Assembly: GCA_051878975.1 (NCBI GenBank)
Contig: JBJELD010000041.1
Coordinates: 62,001 to 126,000, forward strand
Length of the DNA: 64,000 nucleotides
Source of the DNA: Caccovicinus sp051878975
GTDB taxonomy: Bacteria; Bacillota; Clostridia; Lachnospirales; Lachnospiraceae
Reading direction: 5' to 3'
The position numbers were made by a program, and so were the translations under genes. Shown piece by piece: positions 50,137 through 59,123 of this stretch (the stretch's first letter is position 1; every line of letters starts with the position of its first letter). The notes beneath the pieces are model-generated. The model was not told the DNA's origin, searched no databases, and saw only the letters and a list, made by a program, of their open reading frames with translations.

Positions 50137-50814
50137 ATGGGAAGCGAGTTTAAAGTAACGATGAATGAATATCTGCCGCTGCGGGATGTGGTGTTCAATA
50201 CGCTGCGCCAGGCGATCTTAAAGGGAGAACTGGAGCCGGGGGAGCGGCTGATGGAAATTCAGCTGGCAGAACGGCTGGGTGTCAGCCGGACTCCGATCCG
50301 CGAGGCCATCCGGAAGCTGGAGCTGGAGGGACTGGTGCTGATGATCCCGAGAAAAGGCGCCGAGGTGGCAAAGATTTCTGAGAAAAGTCTGCGGGAGGTT
50401 CTGGAAGTACGCCGCTCTCTGGATGAGCTGGCCATTGAGCTGGCCTGTCAGAAGATTACGGAGGAAGGCATTCAGGAGCTGGAGGCTGCCGAGGATGCAT
50501 TTGCAGATGCAATCCGGAAAGGTGATCCGATGGAGATCGCGGAGAGTGATGAGCGCTACCATGAGGTAATTTATCAGGCCACGGACAACAGCCGGCTGGT
50601 TCAGATTCTCAATAATCTGCGGGAACAGATGTACCGCTACCGTCTGGAATATATCAAGGATTCCGATAAACGCCAGGTTCTGGTGGTGGAGCATGAGCAT
50701 ATTCTGCGGGCGGTAAAAAGCCGGAATATTGCCGAGGCCAAGAGTGCAATCCGGGAGCATATCGACAATCAGCAGTTAACAGTTTCAAAGAATATAAAGG
50801 AGCAGTCAGCATGA
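50137..50814 (+). CDS. GntR family regulator, FadR/FCD subfamily
   Basis: 225 residues. An N-terminal winged helix (LRDVVFNTLRQAILKGELEPGERL, then LAERLGVSRTPIREAIRKLE) is followed by an FCD sensor domain with metal-binding-type residues (EVRRSLDELAIELA; ESDERYHEVIYQATDN; VEHEHILRAVKS). Such proteins bind small organic acids or metals. The effector and targets are unknown; it is cotranscribed with a 64-residue protein. AGAGGAGGAG precedes the ATG. Confidence 0.92.
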   Translation: MGSEFKVTMNEYLPLRDVVFNTLRQAILKGELEPGERLMEIQLAERLGVSRTPIREAIRKLELEGLVLMIPRKGAEVAKISEKSLREVLEVRRSLDELAIELACQKITEEGIQELEAAEDAFADAIRKGDPMEIAESDERYHEVIYQATDNSRLVQILNNLREQMYRYRLEYIKDSDKRQVLVVEHEHILRAVKSRNIAEAKSAIREHIDNQQLTVSKNIKEQSA

Positions 50815-51005
50815 ATTTTAAAAAGCGGTATTTGGCCGGGGAGATTCCGTTTGAGGAGATCGACACCTATATTACAGAATGGAACAACAGCGATGACCCC
50901 AGAACCTTAGCGCAGTTTCTGGGCCTGGATGCAGAGGAAGAGGACGTCTGGATCGATGTCAGTGATGAGGCATTAAAGGCGCTGCTGGATTCTCAGAAAA
51001 AGTAA
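50811..51005 (+). CDS. Small acidic protein, unrecognised
   Basis: 64 residues, start overlapping the GntR stop (ATGA). Basic start (NFKKRYLAG), then acidic (EEIDTYITEWNNSDD, DAEEEDVWIDVSDEA). The coupling and regular codon use support a real gene. Function unknown. Confidence 0.7.
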   Translation: MNFKKRYLAGEIPFEEIDTYITEWNNSDDPRTLAQFLGLDAEEEDVWIDVSDEALKALLDSQKK

Positions 51006-51049
51006 ATTATAACCAGTGTTTAAAAAATATTAAAAATGTATAAAAACCA

Positions 51050-51078
51050 TTGACAAAGTGACAATCTGTCATTATTAT
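51050..51078 (+). promoter_or_regulatory. sigma-A promoter of the RND efflux operon
   Basis: TTGACA (51050-51055), 17 bases, TATTAT (51073-51078). A TetR-type operator fills the spacer. Confidence 0.8.
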
Positions 51079-51095
51079 ATGTGACAGGTTGTCAC
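51058..51095. promoter_or_regulatory. Two TetR-type operators over the RND promoter
   Basis: Site 1 is GTGACA-ATC-TGTCAT (51058-51072), inside the promoter spacer; site 2 is GTGACA-GGT-TGTCAC (51081-51095), a perfect palindrome just after the -10 box. Centres are 23 bases apart. This is the layout expected for autorepression by the TetR-family protein encoded next. Confidence 0.75.
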
Positions 51096-51135
51096 TTGTT
51101 GTTTATTCAACACGGGGAGAGAGGATGGTGGAAAA

Positions 51136-51771
51136 ATGCCGACGGAGCGGTTTTACCACTTGTCAACGGAAAAGAAGAAGCTGATTCGTGAGGCGGCAGT
51201 AGAGGAATTCAGCAGGGTATCCATTGAAAAAGCATCGATTAATAAAATTGTGCAGAATGCGGATATTTCCAGGGGAAGCTTTTATACGTATTTTAAAGAT
51301 AAGGAAGATGTGCTCCAGTATATACTGGAGGATCTGATCCGACAGGTGATCGCAGTCTGCAAGGAAGTGCTGATAGAAAGTAAGGGGGACTTCTGGAAGC
51401 TGACAGACCGGCTCCTGGAATACATTCTGACCATCAGTGAGCAAAACAGGAAAATGGCGTTGAAGCAGACGGCCGTCGGCCGTCAGATGGTGGCCAAAAT
51501 CCTGACGGAACGGTGTCTGGGCGGTATCGACAGCGCCAACATCGCCATCTGGCAGGCAGAGCTGTACCGGATGACCGACTGCAGCCGGCTGAAGGTGGAA
51601 AATTTTGAAGATTTCCAGACGTTATTTTCCGTGTGCATTTATAATATTATGGCAACGATCGAAGATGTCTGCCATGAGGGCGGGGACCGGGACAGAGGAA
51701 TCCGGGCTTTCCATAAGCGTCTCTATGTCATCAAATATGGAGCAGTGAGAAAAGAAGCAAGCAATTCTTAG
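51136..51771 (+). CDS. TetR/AcrR family repressor of the RND operon
   Basis: 211 residues. The N-terminal HTH reads AAVEEFSRVSIEKASINKIVQNADISRGSFYTYFKDKEDVL (split here across residues 16-56), typical of TetR. The C-terminal ligand domain is variable. First gene behind a promoter with two matching palindromes, 33 bases before the efflux adaptor gene; it is probably an autoregulated repressor released by a pump substrate. Confidence 0.9.
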   Translation: MPTERFYHLSTEKKKLIREAAVEEFSRVSIEKASINKIVQNADISRGSFYTYFKDKEDVLQYILEDLIRQVIAVCKEVLIESKGDFWKLTDRLLEYILTISEQNRKMALKQTAVGRQMVAKILTERCLGGIDSANIAIWQAELYRMTDCSRLKVENFEDFQTLFSVCIYNIMATIEDVCHEGGDRDRGIRAFHKRLYVIKYGAVRKEASNS

Positions 51772-51804
51772 TATTGAAATAAAACAATCAAGAGGAGATC
51801 AGAC

Positions 51805-52896
51805 ATGAAGAAAAGTGCAAAAATCTTAACAGGTGTTGTGATTGTCGGAGTGGTGGCCGCAGTAGTTGTGCCGCGGCTGTTAAAGAAAGAGCCTCCGATC
51901 GAGGCGGCTCCGGCGCCAAGCGTAACGATTGAAAGCCCGGCAAAGGCCGATATTATTCTGGAAAGCGGTCTGGTCGGTACGGTACAGCCGTCCGATATTA
52001 TTTATGTAACACCGAAGGTGGCCGGGGATATTTCCGAGGTATATGTCAAGGCAGGCGATACGGTCGTTCAGGGACAGCCTTTGTGCAAGATCGACAATAG
52101 TAAGCAGATTGACAGTGCCAAGATCCAGATGGATTCTGCAGCGGTTTCCATGCAGAATTCTCAGTCGGCTTTAAACCGGATTCAGGTTCTGCTTGCTTCC
52201 GGAGATGTTTCTCAGCAGACCTTTGAGCAGACCAAGGCACAGGCTGATGCGGCAAAGCTTCAGTATGATGCGGCAAAGCTGGCCTATGACACCCAGGTCG
52301 AGTATGGAACGGTAACTGCACCGATCGGCGGCGTGCTGGAGAGTGTGAATATGGAGCTTCACAGTACGATCAGCCAGAGCTCCCAGCTGTGTGTCATCAC
52401 CGGTGAGGGTGTGCGGAAGGTCGTGTTCTCCGTACCGGAGCGGATCAAGAGCCATCTGCAGGTAGGCGATGCCATCCGTGTCCGTAAGCAGGGAAGCGAA
52501 TATGAGGCGACGATCACCAAGCTGGCAAATATGATTTCTGCACAGACCGGATTGTTTGAAGTGGAGGCTACCGTGGCAGACGGCGATGCGCTGGCTACCG
52601 GTACAACCGTGAAGGTCTATGTGATCTCGGATGAGGCAAAGGACGCCATGACGGTTCCGGTGGATGCCGTTTACTATGACGGCGGTGATGCGTATATCTA
52701 TACCTGTGAAGGAACGACGGTACATAAAAATCAGGTAGAGACCGGTATTTTCGATGATGAGCGGATCGAAGTTCTTTCCGGCATCAGCATGGAGGATCAG
52801 GTAATCGTAACCTGGAGTTCCGAATTATATGACGGTTCCCAGGTGACCCCAATGACTGCCGGTCAGGAAGCTCAGACAGAAACAAATGCGCAGTAA
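51805..52896 (+). CDS. RND efflux adaptor (HlyD/MFP family)
   Basis: 363 residues with an N-terminal membrane helix (about 7-25). A biotinyl-lipoyl half (EVYVKAGDTVVQGQPLCKID near 80), a coiled-coil hairpin (about 95-165), the second lipoyl half (YGTVTAPIGGVLESVN) and beta-barrel and membrane-proximal domains follow. It links the RND permease to outside partners. The adaptor stop is 13 bases before the permease start (AAGGAGG). Confidence 0.92.
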   Translation: MKKSAKILTGVVIVGVVAAVVVPRLLKKEPPIEAAPAPSVTIESPAKADIILESGLVGTVQPSDIIYVTPKVAGDISEVYVKAGDTVVQGQPLCKIDNSKQIDSAKIQMDSAAVSMQNSQSALNRIQVLLASGDVSQQTFEQTKAQADAAKLQYDAAKLAYDTQVEYGTVTAPIGGVLESVNMELHSTISQSSQLCVITGEGVRKVVFSVPERIKSHLQVGDAIRVRKQGSEYEATITKLANMISAQTGLFEVEATVADGDALATGTTVKVYVISDEAKDAMTVPVDAVYYDGGDAYIYTCEGTTVHKNQVETGIFDDERIEVLSGISMEDQVIVTWSSELYDGSQVTPMTAGQEAQTETNAQ

Positions 52897-52908
52897 GGAG
52901 GCGGCCCT

Positions 52909-55900
52909 ATGAACTTGACAAGAACAGTATTGAAAAGGCCGGTTACCACAGTCCTCTGTGTTCTGTGCCTGATTGTGTTCGGCTTTATTGCCATCTTTAA
53001 TTCCAAACTGGAGTTGACTCCGGAGATGGAAATGCCGATGATGGTAGTCAGTACGATTTACGCCGGCGCGAACCCGGAAGATATCAATGATCTGATTACC
53101 AAGCCGATTGAAGATGAAGTTGGTACCTTAAGCGGAATTGACAGTCTGACTTCGGTTTCTGCAGAAAATGTTTCTATCGTACTTCTGCAGTATGAGTACG
53201 GTACCGATATGGACCAGGCCTACTCCGATCTGAAAAAGAAAATGGACGGAATGGCCAGTGATCTTCCGGATGACGCAGAGATCCCGGTCATTACGGAATT
53301 TGATATTAACGATACGGCCAGCATTACTCTGGCTGTCAACAATGAGGACGCCGGAAACCTGTACAACTATGTAGACAATGAGGTCGTACCGGAATTTGAA
53401 AAGCTGTCTTCTGTAGCCAGCGTGGACATCAGCGGCGGTCAGGAACAGTACATCCGGGTTCAGCTGGATGCAGAGAAGATGAAGCAGTATCATCTGTCCA
53501 TGTCTTCCATTTCTTCTGCTCTGGCCAGCGCCGATTTTACTTTCCCTTCCGGAAGCATCAACATGGGCGGCCAGGAGCTTTCTGTTTCTGCCGGTGTGGA
53601 GTATGAGACGGCAGAGGCATTAAAAAACGTTCCGATCACTACCGGAAGCGGAGATGTGATCTATATGCGGGATATTGCGGATGTAGGCTATGCGCTGGAG
53701 GATGCCAGCGGCGTCGGCCGCTACAACGGCAAGGACACCATTGCCGTTTCCATCAAGAAGCAGCAGCAGTCCACCGCAGTGGAAGTATCCAAACAGGTAA
53801 ACCGTACGATCGAGCGGCTGATGGAGGCCGATCCGTCTCTGGAGATCGTTGTAATTAACGATACCAGCGAGGACATTATCAGTTCTCTGGTATCGGTATT
53901 CCAGACCATGATCATGGCGGTTATCGTTTCCATGATTATCATTTTCCTGTTCTTCGGCGATATCAAGGCATCCATGATCGTCGGTACTTCCATCCCGCTT
54001 TCCATTCTGGCTGCGCTGGTCGGCATGTGGGCCGCCGGATTCTCTCTGAACGTGGTTACCTTGAGTGCCCTGGTTCTGGGTGTCGGCATGATGGTAGATA
54101 ACTCGATCGTTGTACTGGAAAGCTGTTTCCGCGCAACGGAGAATGTTGGCTTTAAGGAATATGCAGAAGCGGCATTAAAAGGAAGCGGCATTGTGCTGCA
54201 GTCCATTATCGGTTCCACGATTACCACCTGCGTGGTATTCCTTCCGATGGGTATGATGAGCGGTCTGAGCGGTCAGATGTTCAAGCCGCTGGCTTTCACC
54301 ATCGTATTCTGTATGCTGGCTTCCCTGATCTCCGCCATGACGATCGTGCCTCTGTGCTATGTGTACTATCGTCCGAAGGAGAAGGAAGATTCTCCGGCAG
54401 GACCGATCATCCGTGCGATGCAGAAGGGCTACCGCGGAATCATGGAATTCATTCTGCCGAAGCGGAAAACGGTTATGCTGATTACGGTCGGCCTGCTGAT
54501 CCTGTCCTTTATGGCTGCCGGACAGCTGGGCATGGAACTGATGCCGGCCGGTGATGACGGTATTATTACCATTACGATTGAGACGCGGCCCGGTCTGACG
54601 GTCGAGCGCTGCAATGAGATTTACCGCGGAATTGAAGAAGTCGTTATGGCAGAGGCGGATCTGGATAATTACATCCTTTCTTCCGGAAGCAGCGGATTAA
54701 GCATGAGCATGGGAAGCGATGCGACTCTGACGGCTTATCTGAAAGACGACAGAAAGATGAAAACCTCTGACGTGTTGAAGAAGTGGAAATCCTTGTTATA
54801 TTCCACAAGCGACTGTAATCTTACGCTGGAGGAGAGCAGTTCCACAAGCTCCATGGATATGGGAAATGACAGCTATGAGCTGATCCTTCAGAGTACTCAG
54901 TATGATGATCTGAAGGAGGTATCGGACCGCATCACGAATGAACTGAAGCAAAGAGCTGATGTTACCAAGGTTCATTCTACGCTGGAAAATGCAGCTCCGA
55001 TCGTAAAGCTGCATATTGATCCGATCCAGGCTACAGCAGAGGGATTGACCCCGATGCAGGTGGCAGGAAGCGTAAATCAGATTTTAAGCGGCACTACGGC
55101 AACTTCGCTGGAGGTAAACGGCAACGATATTGATGTAAAAGTAGAGTATCCGTCGGAGGATTACGATACGGTCGATGAGCTGAAAGGCATTATCCTGACG
55201 ACCCCGTCCGGCGGCAGCGTGTCTCTGAGCGATCTTGCGGATATCCGGTTTGAAGACAGCCCGCAGAGCATTAAACGTTCGGACCGTCAGTATCAGGTTA
55301 CCATCACCGGTGATTATACGGATGCGGCCGATCCGGATCTGATGCAGAACCGTACGAACATTTACAATGATGTGGTAGCGCATAATCTGGGCGCAACGGT
55401 AAGCATAGCAAACAATGCCATGACGGATCGAATGAATGACGAGTTTGCTTCTCTCGGCCAGGCCATTGCCATCGCGGTTTTCCTGGTATTCGTAGTAATG
55501 GCTGCACAGTTTGAGTCACCGAAGTTCTCCTTCATGGTTATGACTACCATCCCGTTCAGCTTGATTGGTTCCTTCGGCCTTCTGTGGCTGGCGGACTGCA
55601 GCATCAGCATGCCGTCTCTGTTAGGCTTCCTGATGTTAGTCGGTACCGTAGTAAATAATGGTATCCTTTATGTGGATACGGTAAACCAGTATCGTGCGGA
55701 GATGGATATGAAGACGGCGCTGATTGAAGCCGGTGCAACCCGTCTGCGTCCGATTATGATGACTACGCTGACAACGATCGTGGCTATGATCCCGATGGCT
55801 CTGGCCTACGGCGACAGCGGTGAGATGATGCAGGGCCTGGCACTGGTTGATGTGGGCGGTCTGGTTGCATCGACGATCCTGGCACTTCTGATGCTGCCGG

Positions 55901-55953
55901 TATACTATTCTCTGATGAGCCGGAAGCCGAAGCATGAGGTCGATTACGATTAA
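52909..55953 (+). CDS. RND family efflux permease (AcrB/HAE-like)
   Basis: 1014 residues with 12 helices and two large outer loops. KRPVTTVLCVLCLIVFG starts the protein, and VLGVGMMVDNSIVVLESCF in TM4 holds the proton-relay Asp (the second Asp of AcrB's pair is Asn, common in this branch). The C-terminal half repeats the pattern (FLMLVGTVVNNGILYVD). It exports hydrophobic compounds, or lipids in some Firmicutes, using the proton gradient. It sits between adaptor and two TolC-like genes. Confidence 0.95.
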   Translation: MNLTRTVLKRPVTTVLCVLCLIVFGFIAIFNSKLELTPEMEMPMMVVSTIYAGANPEDINDLITKPIEDEVGTLSGIDSLTSVSAENVSIVLLQYEYGTDMDQAYSDLKKKMDGMASDLPDDAEIPVITEFDINDTASITLAVNNEDAGNLYNYVDNEVVPEFEKLSSVASVDISGGQEQYIRVQLDAEKMKQYHLSMSSISSALASADFTFPSGSINMGGQELSVSAGVEYETAEALKNVPITTGSGDVIYMRDIADVGYALEDASGVGRYNGKDTIAVSIKKQQQSTAVEVSKQVNRTIERLMEADPSLEIVVINDTSEDIISSLVSVFQTMIMAVIVSMIIIFLFFGDIKASMIVGTSIPLSILAALVGMWAAGFSLNVVTLSALVLGVGMMVDNSIVVLESCFRATENVGFKEYAEAALKGSGIVLQSIIGSTITTCVVFLPMGMMSGLSGQMFKPLAFTIVFCMLASLISAMTIVPLCYVYYRPKEKEDSPAGPIIRAMQKGYRGIMEFILPKRKTVMLITVGLLILSFMAAGQLGMELMPAGDDGIITITIETRPGLTVERCNEIYRGIEEVVMAEADLDNYILSSGSSGLSMSMGSDATLTAYLKDDRKMKTSDVLKKWKSLLYSTSDCNLTLEESSSTSSMDMGNDSYELILQSTQYDDLKEVSDRITNELKQRADVTKVHSTLENAAPIVKLHIDPIQATAEGLTPMQVAGSVNQILSGTTATSLEVNGNDIDVKVEYPSEDYDTVDELKGIILTTPSGGSVSLSDLADIRFEDSPQSIKRSDRQYQVTITGDYTDAADPDLMQNRTNIYNDVVAHNLGATVSIANNAMTDRMNDEFASLGQAIAIAVFLVFVVMAAQFESPKFSFMVMTTIPFSLIGSFGLLWLADCSISMPSLLGFLMLVGTVVNNGILYVDTVNQYRAEMDMKTALIEAGATRLRPIMMTTLTTIVAMIPMALAYGDSGEMMQGLALVDVGGLVASTILALLMLPVYYSLMSRKPKHEVDYD

Positions 55954-55994
55954 AGAGCCGGAATCGGACCGAACTTGAAAGAAAGGATTGGAAC

Positions 55995-57167
55995 ATGAAA
56001 AAAGGAAAAAGATATGCGGCATTCAGTCTTGCGTGTCTTCTGGCAGCAGCTGCACCGGCGAACGTGTGGGCAGCTGCCACGGACAGCCCGGAATTTGCCA
56101 GAAGCGCAGAAGAATGGGCCAGACTTCAGGACAACAAGCTGGAGTATGACGAAATTGCGGACCTGATCCATGAGTACAATGTGACGGTCCTGAACAACCG
56201 AACCAGCTACCGGGACTATCTGGGCAAGGATAAGGATGATGTGACCCAGAGATACCGGGATGCGGCCAGTGAGATTCGAAATGATATTGAGTATCCCGAT
56301 GATCCTACGGACGTTTCTTATGCGACCATGGTGATGGCAGCGCAGATGAGTGAGACGCAGGCGAAGAACCTGGAAAAACAGGCGGACAACAATGTGGATG
56401 ATGAGAAGAGTGTTTATCTTCAGTATCAGATGGTAGAGGCAAATCTGGTATTAAGCACCAAATTAAATCTGATTTCTTATAATCAGAAGCTTCTGGCCAA
56501 TCAGCTGGCACTGGAGAACAAAAAGCTGCTGGAATCCAAGTATCAGTCTGCCGTGACCCAGGCGGCTGCCGGCGCCGCTACACAGATGGATGTGCTGAAT
56601 GCCAGACAGGCGGTGGAGCAGCTGGACAGCACAATGATCAGCGATGCGAAGGAAACGCAGACCATGAAACAGAAAATCTGTCTGGCAACCGGCTGGAGCT
56701 ATAATGCGGATCCGGAATTCGGGGAGCTTCCGGTGGTGGATCCTTCGGTGATCGATTCTGTGGATCTGGATGCCGATCTGGTAAATGCGGTGGAAAACAG
56801 CTATACGCTGAAAATCAATATGAGACAGTACGAGAACAGTACGGATGCGGCAATCAAGGAAAATCTGAGTAAGACCATTCAGGACAACCGTCAGAAGATC
56901 GCTTCCGATATTATGACGAAATATCAGTCTCTTCTGAAGGCCCGCGCCTCCTATGAGCTGGCTGTGGCAGAGCAGGCGATACAGTCTCAGACTCTGGCGG
57001 CTGCGGAGCGGAAGTTCGCAACCGGCTCTGCAAGCCGTCCGGAATATGAGCAGGAGGTTTACAATATGGCGGCAAAGAACATGGAGGTTGAAAATACCAG
57101 GCTGTCTCTGCTGTCTGCCTGGGAGACCTACACGGCTTCTGTAAACGGACTGGCTTCTGCCTCCTAA
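55995..57167 (+). CDS. TolC-like protein 1 of the RND operon
   Basis: 390 residues with a signal peptide (to about 27, ending VWAAA). The rest is mostly long amphipathic helices with TolC-type patterns: TQMDVLNARQAVEQLDSTM near 195 and AAERKFATGSASRPEYEQEV near 337, in the same relative positions as the two TolC repeats. No obvious outer-membrane beta strands stand out. GAAAGGATT precedes the ATG. In a single-membrane cell it may extend the adaptor through the wall; that role is inference. Confidence 0.8.
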   Translation: MKKGKRYAAFSLACLLAAAAPANVWAAATDSPEFARSAEEWARLQDNKLEYDEIADLIHEYNVTVLNNRTSYRDYLGKDKDDVTQRYRDAASEIRNDIEYPDDPTDVSYATMVMAAQMSETQAKNLEKQADNNVDDEKSVYLQYQMVEANLVLSTKLNLISYNQKLLANQLALENKKLLESKYQSAVTQAAAGAATQMDVLNARQAVEQLDSTMISDAKETQTMKQKICLATGWSYNADPEFGELPVVDPSVIDSVDLDADLVNAVENSYTLKINMRQYENSTDAAIKENLSKTIQDNRQKIASDIMTKYQSLLKARASYELAVAEQAIQSQTLAAAERKFATGSASRPEYEQEVYNMAAKNMEVENTRLSLLSAWETYTASVNGLASAS

Positions 57168-57191
57168 AAGCAGAAAAGGAGGAGAATGGCA

Positions 57192-58382
57192 ATGAAGAAA
57201 ACACGAACGGCGCATGCCGGAGGAAAACGGCTGGCTGCTGCTGTGCTGGCGCTTTCCATGGCATTTCCGATGGGAGTTTCAGCAGCAGAAAAGCCGGCGG
57301 ATATGGATGAGGGCACATGGGAGCGTCTTCAGGACAATGTGCTGGAATATGATGAACTGGAAGATCGGGTGGCGAATTTTAATACGACGATTCGTCAGAT
57401 TGTGGATACGATCAATGAAAGCTATGATGATATTCTGGTCAATATTGAGGACTATCATGAAGCGGCCAATGATTTTGAACATCTTCAGGACAAGGCAGAG
57501 GATGAGGGAGATTTCCTGTCTGCCTATATGTACCAGATCAACCGTAGTATTGTAAGGAAAATGTCCAGCAGCTATATCAAGGCGGAAAAGGACCGGGACA
57601 AGACGATCGACCGGAACACCAGACAGGCGAAGAAAGGATTCCTTTCCGGATGCCAGCAGCTGATGCTTGCCTACAATAAGATGGCAGTCAACAAGGCCAC
57701 ACTGGAAAGACAGGTGGAGCTGTATGGCAGACTGGCCTCTATGTCCAGTACCCAGACCGATATCGGACTGGGTACCCGGACGGAACAGCTTTCCGCCAGT
57801 GTCAATATGCATTCGGCCCAGACTTCGCTGGCCTCGCTGGAAGATCAGATGGCTTCCGTGAGGCGCAGCCTGCTCCTGATGACCGGCTGGGACATTGACA
57901 GCGATGTGGAGATCGGCACGATTCCGAAAGCGGATGTCAGCCAGATCGATGCGATTGATTTTGAGGCCGACAAAGCCATTGCGCCCAGCAACAACTATAC
58001 CATTATCAGCATGAAGAATGCCAAGCCGAACGACCCGGACGGGGACGGCTATTATCAGAACAAGGATTACAACGCGCGTGCGCGAGGAGTGGAGCAGGCG
58101 AAGGAGCAGCTTTCGATTACGCTGGATGATCTGTACCAGACGCTGTTCGAAAAGCGCGCCGGCCTGAAGGCGGCTGAGACGGCCTTCCAGGCGGCTCAGA
58201 TGAAATGGGACGGCGCAAACCGCAAATATCAGCTTGGCATGCTGGGAGAGGCTGAGTATCTGGGCGAGGAGCTTTCTTACTGTGCGTCGAAGGCCGCCTA
58301 TGAGTCGGCTGATCTGGATATGACGCAGGCGATGCTGAACTATTATTGGGGTGTCAACGGTCTGGGTGAGCTGGCTGAGTAG
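57192..58382 (+). CDS. TolC-like protein 2 of the RND operon
   Basis: 396 residues from ATG 57192, nine bases after AGGAGG (ATG 57186 is too close). Signal peptide to about 26 (GVSAAEK), then helical TolC-like repeats, including a stretch WERLQDNVLEYDELEDRV that parallels WARLQDNKLEYDEIADLI in protein 1. The two genes are thus ancient tandem duplicates. The end overlaps convergent spoIIR by 29 bases. Confidence 0.8.
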   Translation: MKKTRTAHAGGKRLAAAVLALSMAFPMGVSAAEKPADMDEGTWERLQDNVLEYDELEDRVANFNTTIRQIVDTINESYDDILVNIEDYHEAANDFEHLQDKAEDEGDFLSAYMYQINRSIVRKMSSSYIKAEKDRDKTIDRNTRQAKKGFLSGCQQLMLAYNKMAVNKATLERQVELYGRLASMSSTQTDIGLGTRTEQLSASVNMHSAQTSLASLEDQMASVRRSLLLMTGWDIDSDVEIGTIPKADVSQIDAIDFEADKAIAPSNNYTIISMKNAKPNDPDGDGYYQNKDYNARARGVEQAKEQLSITLDDLYQTLFEKRAGLKAAETAFQAAQMKWDGANRKYQLGMLGEAEYLGEELSYCASKAAYESADLDMTQAMLNYYWGVNGLGELAE

Positions 58383-59007
58383 CATTTTGAATCAGGCTCA
58401 GCAGACGAAGACCAGGATGAATTTCAGGGCGCTGCGCCGTCACAGACCGGTAGGCTTCCGGGGAAAGAAGGTTTTTCAGCTTTTCCATGGAAGTTTCCGG
58501 CATGACGGCGGCAGCGTCTTTTGTTATGCAGAGTCTGGGATACAGGACACACCACCAGTTTCTTCCGCGCCCATTTCCGATTTTCACCTGGACGGCTTCG
58601 TAGCGTCCGGCCGGAAGCGTCAGGCTGCCGTAGTATTTTTCCGGAAATTCACACCAGGCGATGCTGAGAGTCACCGGCTGAATGACGCCCTGCTTTCGGA
58701 GGAAGGCTTCCGTCTCCCGGGAAAGCCGGTCCCGGCTGGAAAGGAGGTACTGCTTAAGCTCTTCTTTTCCCCATTCTCCGCGGCGGTCCATTTCCTGATT
58801 GATCTGCTCGACCAGAAAGGAGGTTGCCTTCAGCTTGATTTCCTGATCGCTCCGGGAATTGCTGTTGGCGATCACATGAAAGCGCAGAATCGCCGGAGCA
58901 ATCTGTCCGGCCAGCATTCTCTGCTCCAGAAGGCCCTGGGAAAACCAGAGCAGGAAGGACGCCAGAAAGCATCCCAGCGCCAGAAGCAGTTCTTTTTTTC
59001 GGTTCAT
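58354..59007 (-). CDS. spoIIR: Stage II sporulation protein R
   Basis: Start ATG 59007 after AAGGAGGG; 217 residues with an N-terminal membrane or signal helix (about 7-24). SpoIIR features: RFHVIANSNSRSDQEIKLKA near 45, and WCEFPEKYYGSLTLPAGRYEAV near 118, then IGNGRGRNWWCVLYP. Made in the forespore, it signals across the septum to SpoIIGA, activating sigma-E in the mother cell. It marks the organism as a spore former or recent descendant. Monocistronic. Confidence 0.93.
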   Translation of the reverse strand: MNRKKELLLALGCFLASFLLWFSQGLLEQRMLAGQIAPAILRFHVIANSNSRSDQEIKLKATSFLVEQINQEMDRRGEWGKEELKQYLLSSRDRLSRETEAFLRKQGVIQPVTLSIAWCEFPEKYYGSLTLPAGRYEAVQVKIGNGRGRNWWCVLYPRLCITKDAAAVMPETSMEKLKNLLSPEAYRSVTAQRPEIHPGLRLLSLIQNATQPAHPDR

Positions 59008-59045
59008 TTGATGAATTTCCCTCCTTTTTGCAGTTCCGATTCTAT

Positions 59046-59073
59046 TTGTAATTATAGACGGATATGCTATAAT
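59046..59073 (+). promoter_or_regulatory. Promoter of ddl
   Basis: TTGTAA (59046-59051), 16 bases, TATAAT (59068-59073) preceded by TGC, an extended -10. Confidence 0.6.
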
Positions 59074-59123
59074 ATAAACGTGCATCCGGCGCCTGCCGGC
59101 AAAAGAATCAAAGGAGAAGAAAC

